Translations under genes and position numbers: made by a program | Shown here: positions 52,864-60,859 of the stretch, in pieces | How positions within the stretch are numbered: the first letter of the stretch is position 1 | Layout of the letters: each line of letters starts with the position of its first letter | Notes under the pieces: generated by a model | Database searches by the model: none | What the model was told of the DNA's origin: nothing | What the model saw: only the letters and a program-made list of their open reading frames with translations | Assembly (NCBI GenBank): GCA_900543515.1 | Contig: UQRW01000005.1 | Span: forward strand, 1-64,000 | DNA length: 64,000 nucleotides | Direction: 5' to 3' | Origin: an uncultured Collinsella sp. | GTDB taxonomy: Bacteria > Actinomycetota > Coriobacteriia > Coriobacteriales > Coriobacteriaceae

Positions 52864-53703
52864 ATGGGAGCCGTCCACGTTCGCACGCCTAAGAACTTTG
52901 TGCTCGAGGAGCGCCTGAAGCGCTACGCCGACGCCATCGAGACGAGCCCCGAGAACTATGCTGGGCGTTGGCGTGAGGCATGCACACCGGCCGGCACCAG
53001 GCCCTTTAACCGTCTGCATCTCGATCTGGGCTGCGGCAAAGGAACTTACCTGGTTGAGCGCGCTCGCCGTGAGCCCGATGCCCTCTTTATCGGTATGGAC
53101 CAGGAGCCCATCTGCATTGCCTATGCCGCTCAAAAGATTTGTGAGCAGGAGTTGCCCAACGCGCTCGTGCTACCCCGCGGTGCCGCATCGCTGCCGAAGC
53201 TGTTTGCCACGGGCGAGCTCGATGCCATCACCATCAACTTTCCCACGCCGCAGCCCAAGGCCAAGTACGCCAAAAAGCGACTTGTCCATGTCGACCATCT
53301 GATGCTCTACCGTCCACTCTTTGCTGCCGGCGCCGCTGTCACGCTGCGCACCGACAGCAAGCCGTTGCGCGACTACGCCCTGGGGCAGTTTGCCGCGGCC
53401 GGCTACGATACGCTTTGGGTGAGCGACGACGTGCGCCGCGACCATCCCGAGCATCCCGAGACCGAGTACGAATGCCGCACGCGCGAGATGGGCGCCGTCG
53501 TCTACGGCATCTGCGCCACACCCGGCGCGGAGCCCACCGAAGAGCAGCTCGCGGCAGGCCGGGCGCAGGAGCAGAGCCTCGCCTGCTATCTGCCCGACGA
53601 TCTCGATGAGCTCACCTACGTGCCCCTCGGCATGGAAGAAGCCGTCGAGAACTTTAAGAACCGCGCCCGCAAAGGCAAGAAGCGCCTGCCGCAAGACCAC
53701 TAG
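52864..53703 (+). CDS. trmB: tRNA (guanine-N7-)-methyltransferase
   Basis: A 279-residue protein with the TrmB core: DLGCGKGTYLVERARREPDALFIGMD (SAM-binding motif, broken here), then ITINFPTPQPKAKYAKKRLVH, where the usual NFPDPWPK motif reads NFPTPQPK. It should methylate G46 of tRNA. The Asp-to-Thr and Trp-to-Gln changes in this motif are unusual and may alter activity. A spacer of 117 bases follows the previous methyltransferase gene and contains a GGAACGC/GCGTTCC hairpin. AAGGAG precedes the ATG. Confidence 0.85.
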   Translation: MGAVHVRTPKNFVLEERLKRYADAIETSPENYAGRWREACTPAGTRPFNRLHLDLGCGKGTYLVERARREPDALFIGMDQEPICIAYAAQKICEQELPNALVLPRGAASLPKLFATGELDAITINFPTPQPKAKYAKKRLVHVDHLMLYRPLFAAGAAVTLRTDSKPLRDYALGQFAAAGYDTLWVSDDVRRDHPEHPETEYECRTREMGAVVYGICATPGAEPTEEQLAAGRAQEQSLACYLPDDLDELTYVPLGMEEAVENFKNRARKGKKRLPQDH

Positions 53704-53811
53704 CGGCAGCTAGCATCACACGCCCATTTCCTGCATTTTCTCGCGTGCTGGCGCCCCACGCCGCCGCTACGCCATAATAGATGGCGGACAAACGCGAGAG
53801 AAAGCAAACAC

Positions 53812-56493
53812 ATGGCACAGACCACGACAAATACCGCCGCCAGCACCGTCTCCGGCGCCGGCGCCGCCAGCTCATTCTCGGGCGGCACGGGAACCGAAGC
53901 CGAGTTCGGCTCGCTCGGCGCGCTCTCCCCCACTTGGTGGGAGCCCGTGGACGGCAGTGAGCCCGAGCCGTGGCTCACGCCCGACCAGGCCTTCGAACGT
54001 TTCTTTGAATGGACGAGCGACCGCGGCATTGAGCTGTGGGATCACCAAGAAGAGGCCCTCATGGATCTTGCCGCCGGCGATCACGTCATTTTGGGAACAC
54101 CGACCGGATCGGGCAAGTCGCTTGTCGCGCTGGGCATGCTCTTTATGGGCATGGCGCAGGGCAAGCGCTGCTACTACACGGCTCCTATCAAGGCTCTGGT
54201 CAGCGAAAAGTTCTTCGACCTGGTACAGGTGCTCGGCCGCGATAACGTCGGCATGATCACCGGCGACACGCACATCAACACCAAGGCGCCCGTCATCTGC
54301 TGCACGGCAGAGATCCTTGCCAACGACGCACTGCGCGAGGGCGAAGATGCCGATGTTGGCTGCGTCGCCATGGACGAGTTTCACTACTTTGCCGACCCTG
54401 ATCGCGGTTGGGCCTGGCAGGTGCCGCTGCTCACCCTGCCTCACACGCAATTCATGCTCATGAGCGCCACGCTCGGCGATGTCACCGCGATCGCCGCCTC
54501 GCTCGAGGAGCACACCGGCGCTACCTGCGACTTGGTCGTCGATGCCCCACGCCCCGTGCCGCTGAGCTACGACTACGTGACGACCTCGCTCGAGGGCACC
54601 GTCGAGCTCGCGATGCGCCGCGGCGAGGCCCCGCTCTACATCGTGCACTTTAGCCAGGACGCCGCACTTGCGACGGCACAGTCGCTCGCCAACTTTGGCA
54701 TTGCCAGCAAGGAGCAGCGCGAGGCCATCAAGGAGGCGGCCAAGGGCACGAGCTTCTCGACGGCCTTCGGCAAGATCCTCAAGCGCTTGCTCGGCTGCGG
54801 CGTCGGCGTGCACCACGCTGGCATGTTGCCGCGCTATCGCCTGCTGGTCGAGCGCTTGGCGCAGCAGGGCCTGCTGCCCGTCATCTGCGGCACCGATACG
54901 CTCGGCGTCGGCATCAACGTGCCCATCCACACCGTGGTCCTCACCGCGCTCACCAAGTTCGACGGCTACAAGATGCGTCGCCTGCGCGCCCGTGAGTTCC
55001 ATCAGATCGCCGGTCGCGCCGGCCGCTCGGGCTTCGATACCGAGGGCATGGTCATTGCCGAGGCTCCGGAGCACGAGATCGAGAACGCCAAGCTCATGGC
55101 CAAGGCAGGCGACGATCCCAAGAAGCTCCGTAAAATTAAAAAGAAGAAGGCCCCCGAAGGCTTTGTCACCTGGAACAAGCAGACCTTTGAGCGCCTGATT
55201 GAGACGCAGCCCGAGACGCTCAAGCCGCGCCTTCGCATCACACACTCCATGGTGATTAGCGTGGTCGAGCAGGGCGGCGATGCCCGCGCCCGCGTACACG
55301 ACCTCATCGAGACGAGTCTGCAGACTCCCGAGGAAAAGGCAAAGCTCGAGGTTCGTGCCGACGAGATCTTCGCCACGCTCATTGACTCCGGCGTCGTCGT
55401 GCGCACCGAGGTGCCGCCCGCACCCGACGCTCCGGCTGACGCCGCGCCGGACATCGACTACGCGCTGACGGTCGACCTGCCCGAGGACTTTGCGCTCGAC
55501 CAGCCGCTCTCGCCGTTTTTACTTGCCGCGCTGGAGCTGCTCGACCCCGAGAGTGAGACCTATACCATGGACCTCATCTCGATGGTCGAGGCTACGCTCG
55601 AGGACCCCAAGCAGGTATTGCGCGCACAGGAGCGCGCCGCGCGCGACCGCGCGATGGCCGAAATGAAGGCTGACGGCGTCGAATATGAGGAACGCCTGGA
55701 GCGCATCCAGGATGTCACCTACGAAAAGCCGCTCGAGGACTTGCTCGACGCCGCCTTTGATAAGTACTGCCAGGAAGTGCCCTGGGCCAACGACTACCAG
55801 CTTTCGCCCAAGAGCGTCCTGCGCGATATGCTGGAGAGCGCGAGCGACTTTAAGGGCTATATCCAAAAGCTCGGCATCGCCCGCTCCGAGGGCATTCTGC
55901 TGCGCTACCTGGCCGAGGCCTACCGCTCGCTCGATCGCACCGTGCCCATTGAGAAGCGCGACGAGCGCTTGCGCGACATCATTTCGTGGCTGGGCTTTGT
56001 GGTGCGCTCGGTCGATTCGAGCCTGGTGGACGAGTGGGAGAACGCCGGCAACCCGGCAGCCCTCGACGCCGCGCCGCCGCAGGGCATCGACGAGGTCGTG
56101 GCAGACCGTCGCGGCTGCACGCTGTTGGTGCGCAATGCGCTCTTCCGCCGCGTGGCGCTCGCCGCACGCGGACATGTGCGCGACCTGGGCGAGCTCGACG
56201 AAAACTGGGGCATGAGTGAGGTTCGCTGGCAAAAGGCGCTCGACGCCTACCACGAGCAGCATGAGGACATTCTCACCGACGGCGATGCCCGCAGCTCCGC
56301 GATGTTCACGATCGACGAGAGCGACGAGAAGACCGAGCACGTGTGGCACGTGCACCAGATCTTTGCCGACGAGGATGGCGACCACGACTTTGGCATCATG
56401 GGCGACGTCGATCTGGATGCCACCCAAGACGGCGGCGAGGTCATCTTTAAGAATTACCGCGTCGGCTTTATCGAGGATTTGCTCGAGGATTAA
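53812..56493 (+). CDS. Ski2-like DEAD/DEAH helicase (DUF3516 C-terminus)
   Basis: An 893-residue superfamily 2 helicase: Walker A GTPTGSGKS near residue 100, a DEFH box (AMDEFHYF), SAT motif MSATLGD, and motif VI IAGRAGRSGFDTEG. The order, and the long C-terminal region with IKKKKAPEGFVTW, match the Ski2/Mtr4-like group with DUF3516 found in actinobacteria, thought to act on RNA. The first 35 residues are Ser/Gly/Ala-rich and disordered. It ends at a strong terminator shared with the opposite DUF2130 gene. Confidence 0.86.
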   Translation: MAQTTTNTAASTVSGAGAASSFSGGTGTEAEFGSLGALSPTWWEPVDGSEPEPWLTPDQAFERFFEWTSDRGIELWDHQEEALMDLAAGDHVILGTPTGSGKSLVALGMLFMGMAQGKRCYYTAPIKALVSEKFFDLVQVLGRDNVGMITGDTHINTKAPVICCTAEILANDALREGEDADVGCVAMDEFHYFADPDRGWAWQVPLLTLPHTQFMLMSATLGDVTAIAASLEEHTGATCDLVVDAPRPVPLSYDYVTTSLEGTVELAMRRGEAPLYIVHFSQDAALATAQSLANFGIASKEQREAIKEAAKGTSFSTAFGKILKRLLGCGVGVHHAGMLPRYRLLVERLAQQGLLPVICGTDTLGVGINVPIHTVVLTALTKFDGYKMRRLRAREFHQIAGRAGRSGFDTEGMVIAEAPEHEIENAKLMAKAGDDPKKLRKIKKKKAPEGFVTWNKQTFERLIETQPETLKPRLRITHSMVISVVEQGGDARARVHDLIETSLQTPEEKAKLEVRADEIFATLIDSGVVVRTEVPPAPDAPADAAPDIDYALTVDLPEDFALDQPLSPFLLAALELLDPESETYTMDLISMVEATLEDPKQVLRAQERAARDRAMAEMKADGVEYEERLERIQDVTYEKPLEDLLDAAFDKYCQEVPWANDYQLSPKSVLRDMLESASDFKGYIQKLGIARSEGILLRYLAEAYRSLDRTVPIEKRDERLRDIISWLGFVVRSVDSSLVDEWENAGNPAALDAAPPQGIDEVVADRRGCTLLVRNALFRRVALAARGHVRDLGELDENWGMSEVRWQKALDAYHEQHEDILTDGDARSSAMFTIDESDEKTEHVWHVHQIFADEDGDHDFGIMGDVDLDATQDGGEVIFKNYRVGFIEDLLED

Positions 56494-56506
56494 GGCCTGC
56501 AAAGCG

Positions 56507-56551
56507 AAAAAAGCGGGGCCGCTGGCAACATCGCTAGCGGCCCCGCTTTCT
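56507..56551. terminator. bidirectional intrinsic terminator
   Basis: AAAGCGGGGCCGCT and AGCGGCCCCGCTTT form a 14-bp perfect stem with a 12-base loop. AAAAAA before it gives a T-run for the minus strand. The plus side ends CTTTCTC and is weaker. It separates the convergent helicase and DUF2130 genes. Confidence 0.9.
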
Positions 56552-56569
56552 CATAAACGCTCTATCCCG

Positions 56570-58327
56570 TTACTCGGCATCCTCGACCTCGTAGGCATCG
56601 GCCTCCGCCGGCTCATCGCCTGCATCCGGAGCGGCCTCACGCGCCTCGTCAAACGCCGTCTTCATGGTCTTGTTGCCCCAGGCGAGCTTGCGAATCGTGA
56701 GCTCATCGGCCTTGTTGTGGGCCAGACGCAGATTCTCGGTACTGCGTCGCAGGTCGTCCTTGGTTTTCCCGAGCTGCTTAATGGCGGCATCGATCTCCTT
56801 GATCGCCGACTCGAACTGCTTGCTCGCCAGGTTGTAGTTGCGCGAGAAGCCGTCCTTGAACTTCTCCATCTTGGCTTCGAAGTTCGTGACGTCGATATTC
56901 TGCTGCTTGTACTCCGCCAACTCCTGCTTATAGCGCAGCGATCCCATAGCGGCGTTGCGCAGCAGCGTGATCATGGGAATGAAGAATTGCGGGCGGATCG
57001 CGTACATCTTCTCGTAGCGGTAGCTCACGTCCACGATGCCGGCGTTATAGAGCTCGCTCTCGGGCTCGAGCAGGGTGCAAAGCACCGCGTACTCGCAGCC
57101 TTTCTGACGACGGTCGTGGTCGAGCTTCTTAAAGAAGTCCTCGTTCTTGTGCTTGGTCGCGGTTTCGTCATTCTCGTTTTTCATCTCGAACATGATCGAG
57201 ATGATCTCGTTGCCGCTCGCGTCGCACTCACGGAAGATGAAGTCGCCCTTGGTACCCTCGGACGCATCGTTGTCTTTCTCAAAATACGCGTTGGGAAACG
57301 CCGTCATGCGCAAGCGATTGAACTCAGTCTCGCAGTGTTGCTCGAGCGACTCGCCCACCATCTTGGTGGACAGGCGCACCTTCATGTCCTTCAGGCGCTC
57401 AATCTCTTCGTCCTTGTAGCGGATCAGCTCATCGCTCGCGCGCTTGGCCTGCGCAAGCTCGAGCTCGTGTGCTGCCTTGGCCTGCTCCTCGCGTGAATCG
57501 CGCACTGCCAGCTCGCTCGTCAGCTTGGCACGCGCCTCGTCGCGCTCACGCTCCGCCGCGGCGACTGCTTCCGACAGGTTCATCTTTGCCGTCAGCTCCT
57601 GCTCACGCAGCTGGGCGCGCAGGCCCTCTGCCTCCTGCTCGGACTGAGCCTTTGCGGTGGAGAACTTCTCCTTCACTTTCGCCTGATAGTCGGCGAGCGT
57701 ACGCTCGGCCTCGCTGCGAGCGGCATCAAGCTCACGCTGGGACTCGGCGGCGGCAGCGGCAAGTGCCATCTCCTGGGCCTTGTCTGCAGCGGAGAGCTTC
57801 GCCTGCAGCTCGGCAATCTGAGCGTCGCGTGCGGACAGGTCGTTTTGCGCGGCGCCACGCGCCGCCGCCTCGGCAAGCTTGGCTTCGTCGTCTTTGCGTC
57901 CCAGCTGTGCACGCAGGCTGTCAATCTCACGCTGGAGCTCGGCGTTCTCCTTTTGGGCATCGGCACGAGCCTCAATAGCCGCACGCTGACTTGCGCTCTC
58001 GCGCTCTGCGGCAGCACCCTCGAGCTTGGCGCGTAGCTCGGCAAGCTCGGCGTCGCGCTTGGCAACTTCCTGTGCCAACTCCTGAGCCGCGATATTCTTC
58101 TGTTCAGTGAGCTGAGCGCTGCGCTGAGATTCCACCTCCCGTAAGGCGGCAGCCGAGCGCGAGCGTTCAAGCTCCAGTGCCTGCTCGCCCTCGCGCTGGA
58201 CGGCCTTCACGCGCTCATCCAGGTCGCGCGAGAACTCCGTATCGCGCACCTGTTTGACGATATCCGCATAGCCGGACGCATCGACCTTAAAGACTTCGCC
58301 GCAATGCGGGCACCTGATCTCGTTCAT
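56570..58327 (-). CDS. DUF2130 coiled-coil protein
   Basis: A 585-residue protein. It opens with a zinc-ribbon-like CPHCG near residue 7. About residues 45-330 are a long Ala/Glu-rich coiled coil, and a folded DUF2130 domain covers about 330-510. This has GDFIFRECDASGNEIISIMFEMKNE (broken here into GDFIFRE and FEMKNE), spacing that looks like a PD-(D/E)XK nuclease site with Asp and Glu-x-Lys. The role is unknown; nucleic-acid cleavage is an inference. The ATG at 58327 has GAGGAG upstream; a start at 58351 would add eight residues. Confidence 0.85.
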   Translation of the reverse strand: MNEIRCPHCGEVFKVDASGYADIVKQVRDTEFSRDLDERVKAVQREGEQALELERSRSAAALREVESQRSAQLTEQKNIAAQELAQEVAKRDAELAELRAKLEGAAAERESASQRAAIEARADAQKENAELQREIDSLRAQLGRKDDEAKLAEAAARGAAQNDLSARDAQIAELQAKLSAADKAQEMALAAAAAESQRELDAARSEAERTLADYQAKVKEKFSTAKAQSEQEAEGLRAQLREQELTAKMNLSEAVAAAERERDEARAKLTSELAVRDSREEQAKAAHELELAQAKRASDELIRYKDEEIERLKDMKVRLSTKMVGESLEQHCETEFNRLRMTAFPNAYFEKDNDASEGTKGDFIFRECDASGNEIISIMFEMKNENDETATKHKNEDFFKKLDHDRRQKGCEYAVLCTLLEPESELYNAGIVDVSYRYEKMYAIRPQFFIPMITLLRNAAMGSLRYKQELAEYKQQNIDVTNFEAKMEKFKDGFSRNYNLASKQFESAIKEIDAAIKQLGKTKDDLRRSTENLRLAHNKADELTIRKLAWGNKTMKTAFDEAREAAPDAGDEPAEADAYEVEDAE

Positions 58328-58385
58328 AGCAGCTCCTCGATGGACGCACATTTCAACTGCCTACACTCTACCGCGGCACGCGGAC

Positions 58386-58420
58386 AAAAAAGGCGCCGCC
58401 GCCATAATGGCAACGGCGCC
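58386..58420 (-). terminator. intrinsic terminator after chbG
   Basis: On the minus strand GGCGCCGTTGCC and GGCGGCGGCGCC form a GC-rich stem with a 5-base loop, followed by TTTTTT. It lies between chbG and DUF2130. Confidence 0.85.
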
Positions 58421-58422
58421 AG

Positions 58423-58459
58423 AACCACCACAAAGGCGCCTGTCCCCATTGTGGTGGTT
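58423..58459 (-). repeat. palindromic repeat, GGGACAGG loop (copy 2)
   Basis: AACCACCACAA (58423-58433) pairs perfectly with TTGTGGTGGTT (58449-58459). The loop reads GGGGACAGGCGCC on the minus strand. It lies 8 bases after the chbG stop codon and just before the terminator. Confidence 0.8.
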
Positions 58460-58467
58460 TGGGAGCC

Positions 58468-59232
58468 TTACAGGTCGCGGTAGTCAATCAGATGCAGATC
58501 GTCCTGAGCCTCGAGCCACGCCCGCAGCTCGGGGTCGATCAGTGCATCGACTTCCTTGGTGCGATCGGTCGTAAGCGAACTATTCTCTAGGATAAAGCGA
58601 TCGAGATAGCCCGGATGGCACACGAAGACGACCGTCTCGCCGTCTGCCATCTCGCGAACCGTCTGCATAATCGAGTCCTTAGGCTCGTAGCCCGGCTCCA
58701 TCGAATGCATCACCATGCGCAGGTCGGTATCTCCGCAGTGCACCACGGCCGTGGGGTCGAAGCTCGCCTTTTGCTCCTTAAGGCCCAGCTCCTGCGCCAC
58801 CGCCGAAATCGCTCGATTGAGGTTTTTGCTCATAACGGCGTGGGCCTCAAAGTAATCGGGCTCGCGACCCACGATCTCGATAAAGTGATCGTGCTGCGCA
58901 CGAATTTCAATGCATGCCTCGTCGAAGTCAATCAGTTCCTCGCCACGCTTAAAGCGCTCGCGGAAGGTACGGCTGCTATGGAACTCACCGTTTTCATCGA
59001 GCAGGCTTGGAATGAGTGCCGGATTGGCACACGGCTTGCCCAGGCACACGTTGGTATGCTGGCCCACCGCAATGTCAGCATCCGCCACGAGTGACCAGCC
59101 ATGCTCGGCCTCGGGCATATTTGGCATGAGTCCCACCGAGCACACCAGGCCCTCATCGACGCTGCGGGCGATCCCTAAGTCAACGGCATACGAATAGCCG
59201 AGATCGTCGGCACGAATAAGCAGTTGTTTCAT
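58468..59232 (-). CDS. ChbG/HpnK family carbohydrate deacetylase
   Basis: A 254-residue protein starting MKQLLIRADDLGYS, where the Asp-Asp pair is the metal and base site. VGQHTNV supplies metal histidines and VFVCHPGYLD ends the active site. The YdjC/ChbG family removes acetyl groups from chitooligosaccharides or similar sugars. No chitobiose transport genes are nearby, so the substrate is open. Both sides of the gene carry a copy of the GGGACAGG palindrome. Confidence 0.85.
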   Translation of the reverse strand: MKQLLIRADDLGYSYAVDLGIARSVDEGLVCSVGLMPNMPEAEHGWSLVADADIAVGQHTNVCLGKPCANPALIPSLLDENGEFHSSRTFRERFKRGEELIDFDEACIEIRAQHDHFIEIVGREPDYFEAHAVMSKNLNRAISAVAQELGLKEQKASFDPTAVVHCGDTDLRMVMHSMEPGYEPKDSIMQTVREMADGETVVFVCHPGYLDRFILENSSLTTDRTKEVDALIDPELRAWLEAQDDLHLIDYRDL

Positions 59233-59253
59233 AACGACTCCAATCTATGGAAA

Positions 59254-59290
59254 AACCACCACAAAGGTGCCTGTCCCCTTTATGGTGGTT
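59254..59290 (-). repeat. palindromic repeat, GGGACAGG loop (copy 3)
   Basis: AACCACCACAAAG (59254-59266) pairs with CTTTATGGTGGTT (59278-59290), with one mismatch. The loop reads GGGACAGGCACC on the minus strand. It begins 7 bases after the stop codon of the metallophosphoesterase gene. Confidence 0.8.
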
Positions 59291-59296
59291 TGAAAG

Positions 59297-59842
59297 CTAC
59301 AGTCCAAAGAAGCTCAAGATCTGGTCTCGGTTTACGGGCTTGTAGCCATTGGCGTCGAGGCCCACATCGTAGCGGTAGATGGGGCGTTCGCGATCACGGT
59401 TGCGCGTGTTGGTGCGGTCTCCCCTGCTGTGGATATGTCCGTGCAGCATAATGGCGCCACGCGCTTTGCCGTTCCAACTGAGCATGGGGTAATGGCTCAA
59501 AACCAGGCGATGTCCCTTGGCATAGCCGGGGGCAATTTCCAGGTAATCGCGCACGTCATCCCAAATGTGCGGTGCGTCCGGATCTTCCCAATCGCCGTCA
59601 TGGTTACCGCGGATGAGCGTCACGTTCTGACAGGCAATGCGCTCGCGCAGGAGCACGGCCTCCGCCATGGGCAAGCGATACGTAAAGTCTCCCAGGATAT
59701 AGAGGCGGTCGTCCGCAGCAACGCACTCGTTAATGGCGTCAATAACCTTGCGGTTCATCTCCTCGACCGAGGCGAACGGCCGATCCATATCGTGCAGGAT
59801 ATTCGTATCGCCCAGGTGCAGGTCGGCGGTAAACCACATCAT
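59297..59842 (-). CDS. metallophosphoesterase
   Basis: A 181-residue calcineurin-like phosphoesterase: TADLHLGDTN, LGDFTYR, IRGNHDGDW, LSHYP and LHGHIHSR supply the dinuclear metal ligands in order. The small size matches the YfcE-like single-domain group. It probably cleaves phosphodiesters or nucleotides; the substrate is unknown. GAGG before the ATG at 59842 favours this start over the one five codons upstream. It follows a small charged protein gene and a HIRAN gene on the same strand. Confidence 0.86.
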   Translation of the reverse strand: MMWFTADLHLGDTNILHDMDRPFASVEEMNRKVIDAINECVAADDRLYILGDFTYRLPMAEAVLLRERIACQNVTLIRGNHDGDWEDPDAPHIWDDVRDYLEIAPGYAKGHRLVLSHYPMLSWNGKARGAIMLHGHIHSRGDRTNTRNRDRERPIYRYDVGLDANGYKPVNRDQILSFFGL

Positions 59843-59908
59843 CGTCTGTGTCCTCATTTCGCAACGCGTCTAACACGTGCCTAGTATACAGACGCTTTGG
59901 CGCAGCGG

Positions 59909-60088
59909 TTACCCAAAGAGCCCGCCAAACAGTCCACGGCGGCGCTTGTCATTCTTCTTCGATACGTCGTCCCGTGCGTTCTTATCCTTCCGCTTTTCTC
60001 GATCCTGCTCCAGCTCATCGTCATCGAGCAGCAAGTCCCACTCAAACGGTTCATCCGTCAGATCAAACAGGTCGTCGTCATCAAACAT
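59909..60088 (-). CDS. 59-residue highly charged small protein
   Basis: An ORF that is absent from usual length filters. It has GGGAGG before the ATG (60088) and a stop at 59909. The product begins MFDDDDLFDLTDEPFEWD, continues acidic to about residue 30, then turns basic (EKRKDKN, KKNDKRRR) and ends GLFGGLFG. The segregated charges and the short amphipathic tail suggest a disordered linker or partner protein. It lies 18 bases after the HIRAN gene stop and 66 bases before the phosphoesterase start. I do not recognise a family. Confidence 0.7.
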   Translation of the reverse strand: MFDDDDLFDLTDEPFEWDLLLDDDELEQDREKRKDKNARDDVSKKNDKRRRGLFGGLFG

Positions 60089-60106
60089 GACAGCCTCCCC
60101 TAGCGG

Positions 60107-60433
60107 CTAGCGGGCATCCGCCACATAAAGGCCAACGCGCACCTGATGCCAGGGGCTGCGCTCGGGCGCAACCTGCTGCACGCGGGCTTCAAACACATCT
60201 TCGTGCCCGTAATACATCATCACGGACAGCGGGCCAACCTCGTTTCCCGGAACATAGCCGAGCTTGATCTTGCCGAAATAGATCGCGACCGCCTCAGGGT
60301 CATGGGGATTATCGCGCTCGGCACACAGCGTCAGCTTATCGCCCGCTTTAAGATCACCCAGGACCAAGGCGCCATCGGCATACTGAAATCCTGCAATGTG
60401 AAATGACAGAAGAACACGTGAAGGCTCGTACAT
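60107..60433 (-). CDS. HIRAN-domain protein
   Basis: A 108-residue protein consisting of little more than a HIRAN domain: FHIAGFQYAD, LKAGDKLTLCAERDNPHDPEAVAIYF and KLGYVPGNEVGPLSVMMYYG (each cut below the limit here). HIRAN domains bind single-stranded or damaged DNA ends in DNA-repair helicases. Standalone bacterial forms are of unknown role. The ATG at 60433 has GAGGAG upstream; a start at 60466 would add eleven residues. It heads the set with the small charged protein and the phosphoesterase. Confidence 0.82.
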   Translation of the reverse strand: MYEPSRVLLSFHIAGFQYADGALVLGDLKAGDKLTLCAERDNPHDPEAVAIYFGKIKLGYVPGNEVGPLSVMMYYGHEDVFEARVQQVAPERSPWHQVRVGLYVADAR

Positions 60434-60546
60434 GGCAGCTCCTCTAACGTCCGGAATAACCGGCACTTAACCTTATTGAGAAGTCTACGAACTCGTGCGG
60501 ACACAAATAGACCAACCCGGGTCTTTTCGACCGTTTGTCGCAACGC

Positions 60547-60575
60547 TTGCATGCCAGAGCGCTTGCAGATAAGAT
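60547..60575 (+). promoter_or_regulatory. candidate promoter for an antisense RNA opposite the small toxin-like gene
   Basis: TTGCAT (60547-60552) and TAAGAT (60570-60575) are 17 bases apart, a strong sigma-70 match. A transcript from about 60582 runs plus-strand toward and through 60670-60753, so it would be antisense to the holin-like gene. An ACCCG/CGGGT hairpin follows early in the transcript. Confidence 0.5.
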
Positions 60576-60669
60576 AGGAGCACGGATGGCACCCGTGGCA
60601 GCGGGTCTTGCCAACTCCGATACACGTTTACATCGTGAGAAGTGGCCGTCTTCGCTTACGCGGGGGCGG

Positions 60670-60753
60670 CTATTTCGTTCGGCCGATAAACAGGCCGAGT
60701 TCTATAGCCGCGATTAACAACGCCAATAACGAAATAACATCGCTTACGCTCAT
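60670..60753 (-). CDS. 27-residue holin-like peptide, possible type I toxin
   Basis: The ORF reads MSVSDVISLLALLIAAIEL then GLFIGRTK. It is a single hydrophobic helix of about 18 residues with a basic end, the plan of small membrane toxins such as TxpA/Fst-like holin-like peptides. AAGGG precedes the ATG. A weak promoter (TTCCTA, 17, TAGACT) lies upstream. A plus-strand promoter at 60547-60575 could give an antisense regulator. The gap 60434-60669 beyond this shows no other gene. Confidence 0.5.
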   Translation of the reverse strand: MSVSDVISLLALLIAAIELGLFIGRTK

Positions 60754-60816
60754 ACCAATTCCCTTCTAAAGGGAGTTGGCCCATCCGTACCCCATGGCAG
60801 TAGTCTAACGCAAATT

Positions 60817-60850
60817 GCGGGTAATAGGAACACTTGTTCGTATTACCCGC
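60817..60850 (-). terminator. hairpin after the aldehyde dehydrogenase gene
   Basis: GCGGGTAATA (60817-60826) pairs with TATTACCCGC (60841-60850), and GAAC/GTTC continue the stem inside. The T-run is poor. It follows the aldehyde dehydrogenase stop by 10 bases and may separate it from the small toxin-like gene. Confidence 0.55.
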
Positions 60851-60859
60851 TCCTATTTC

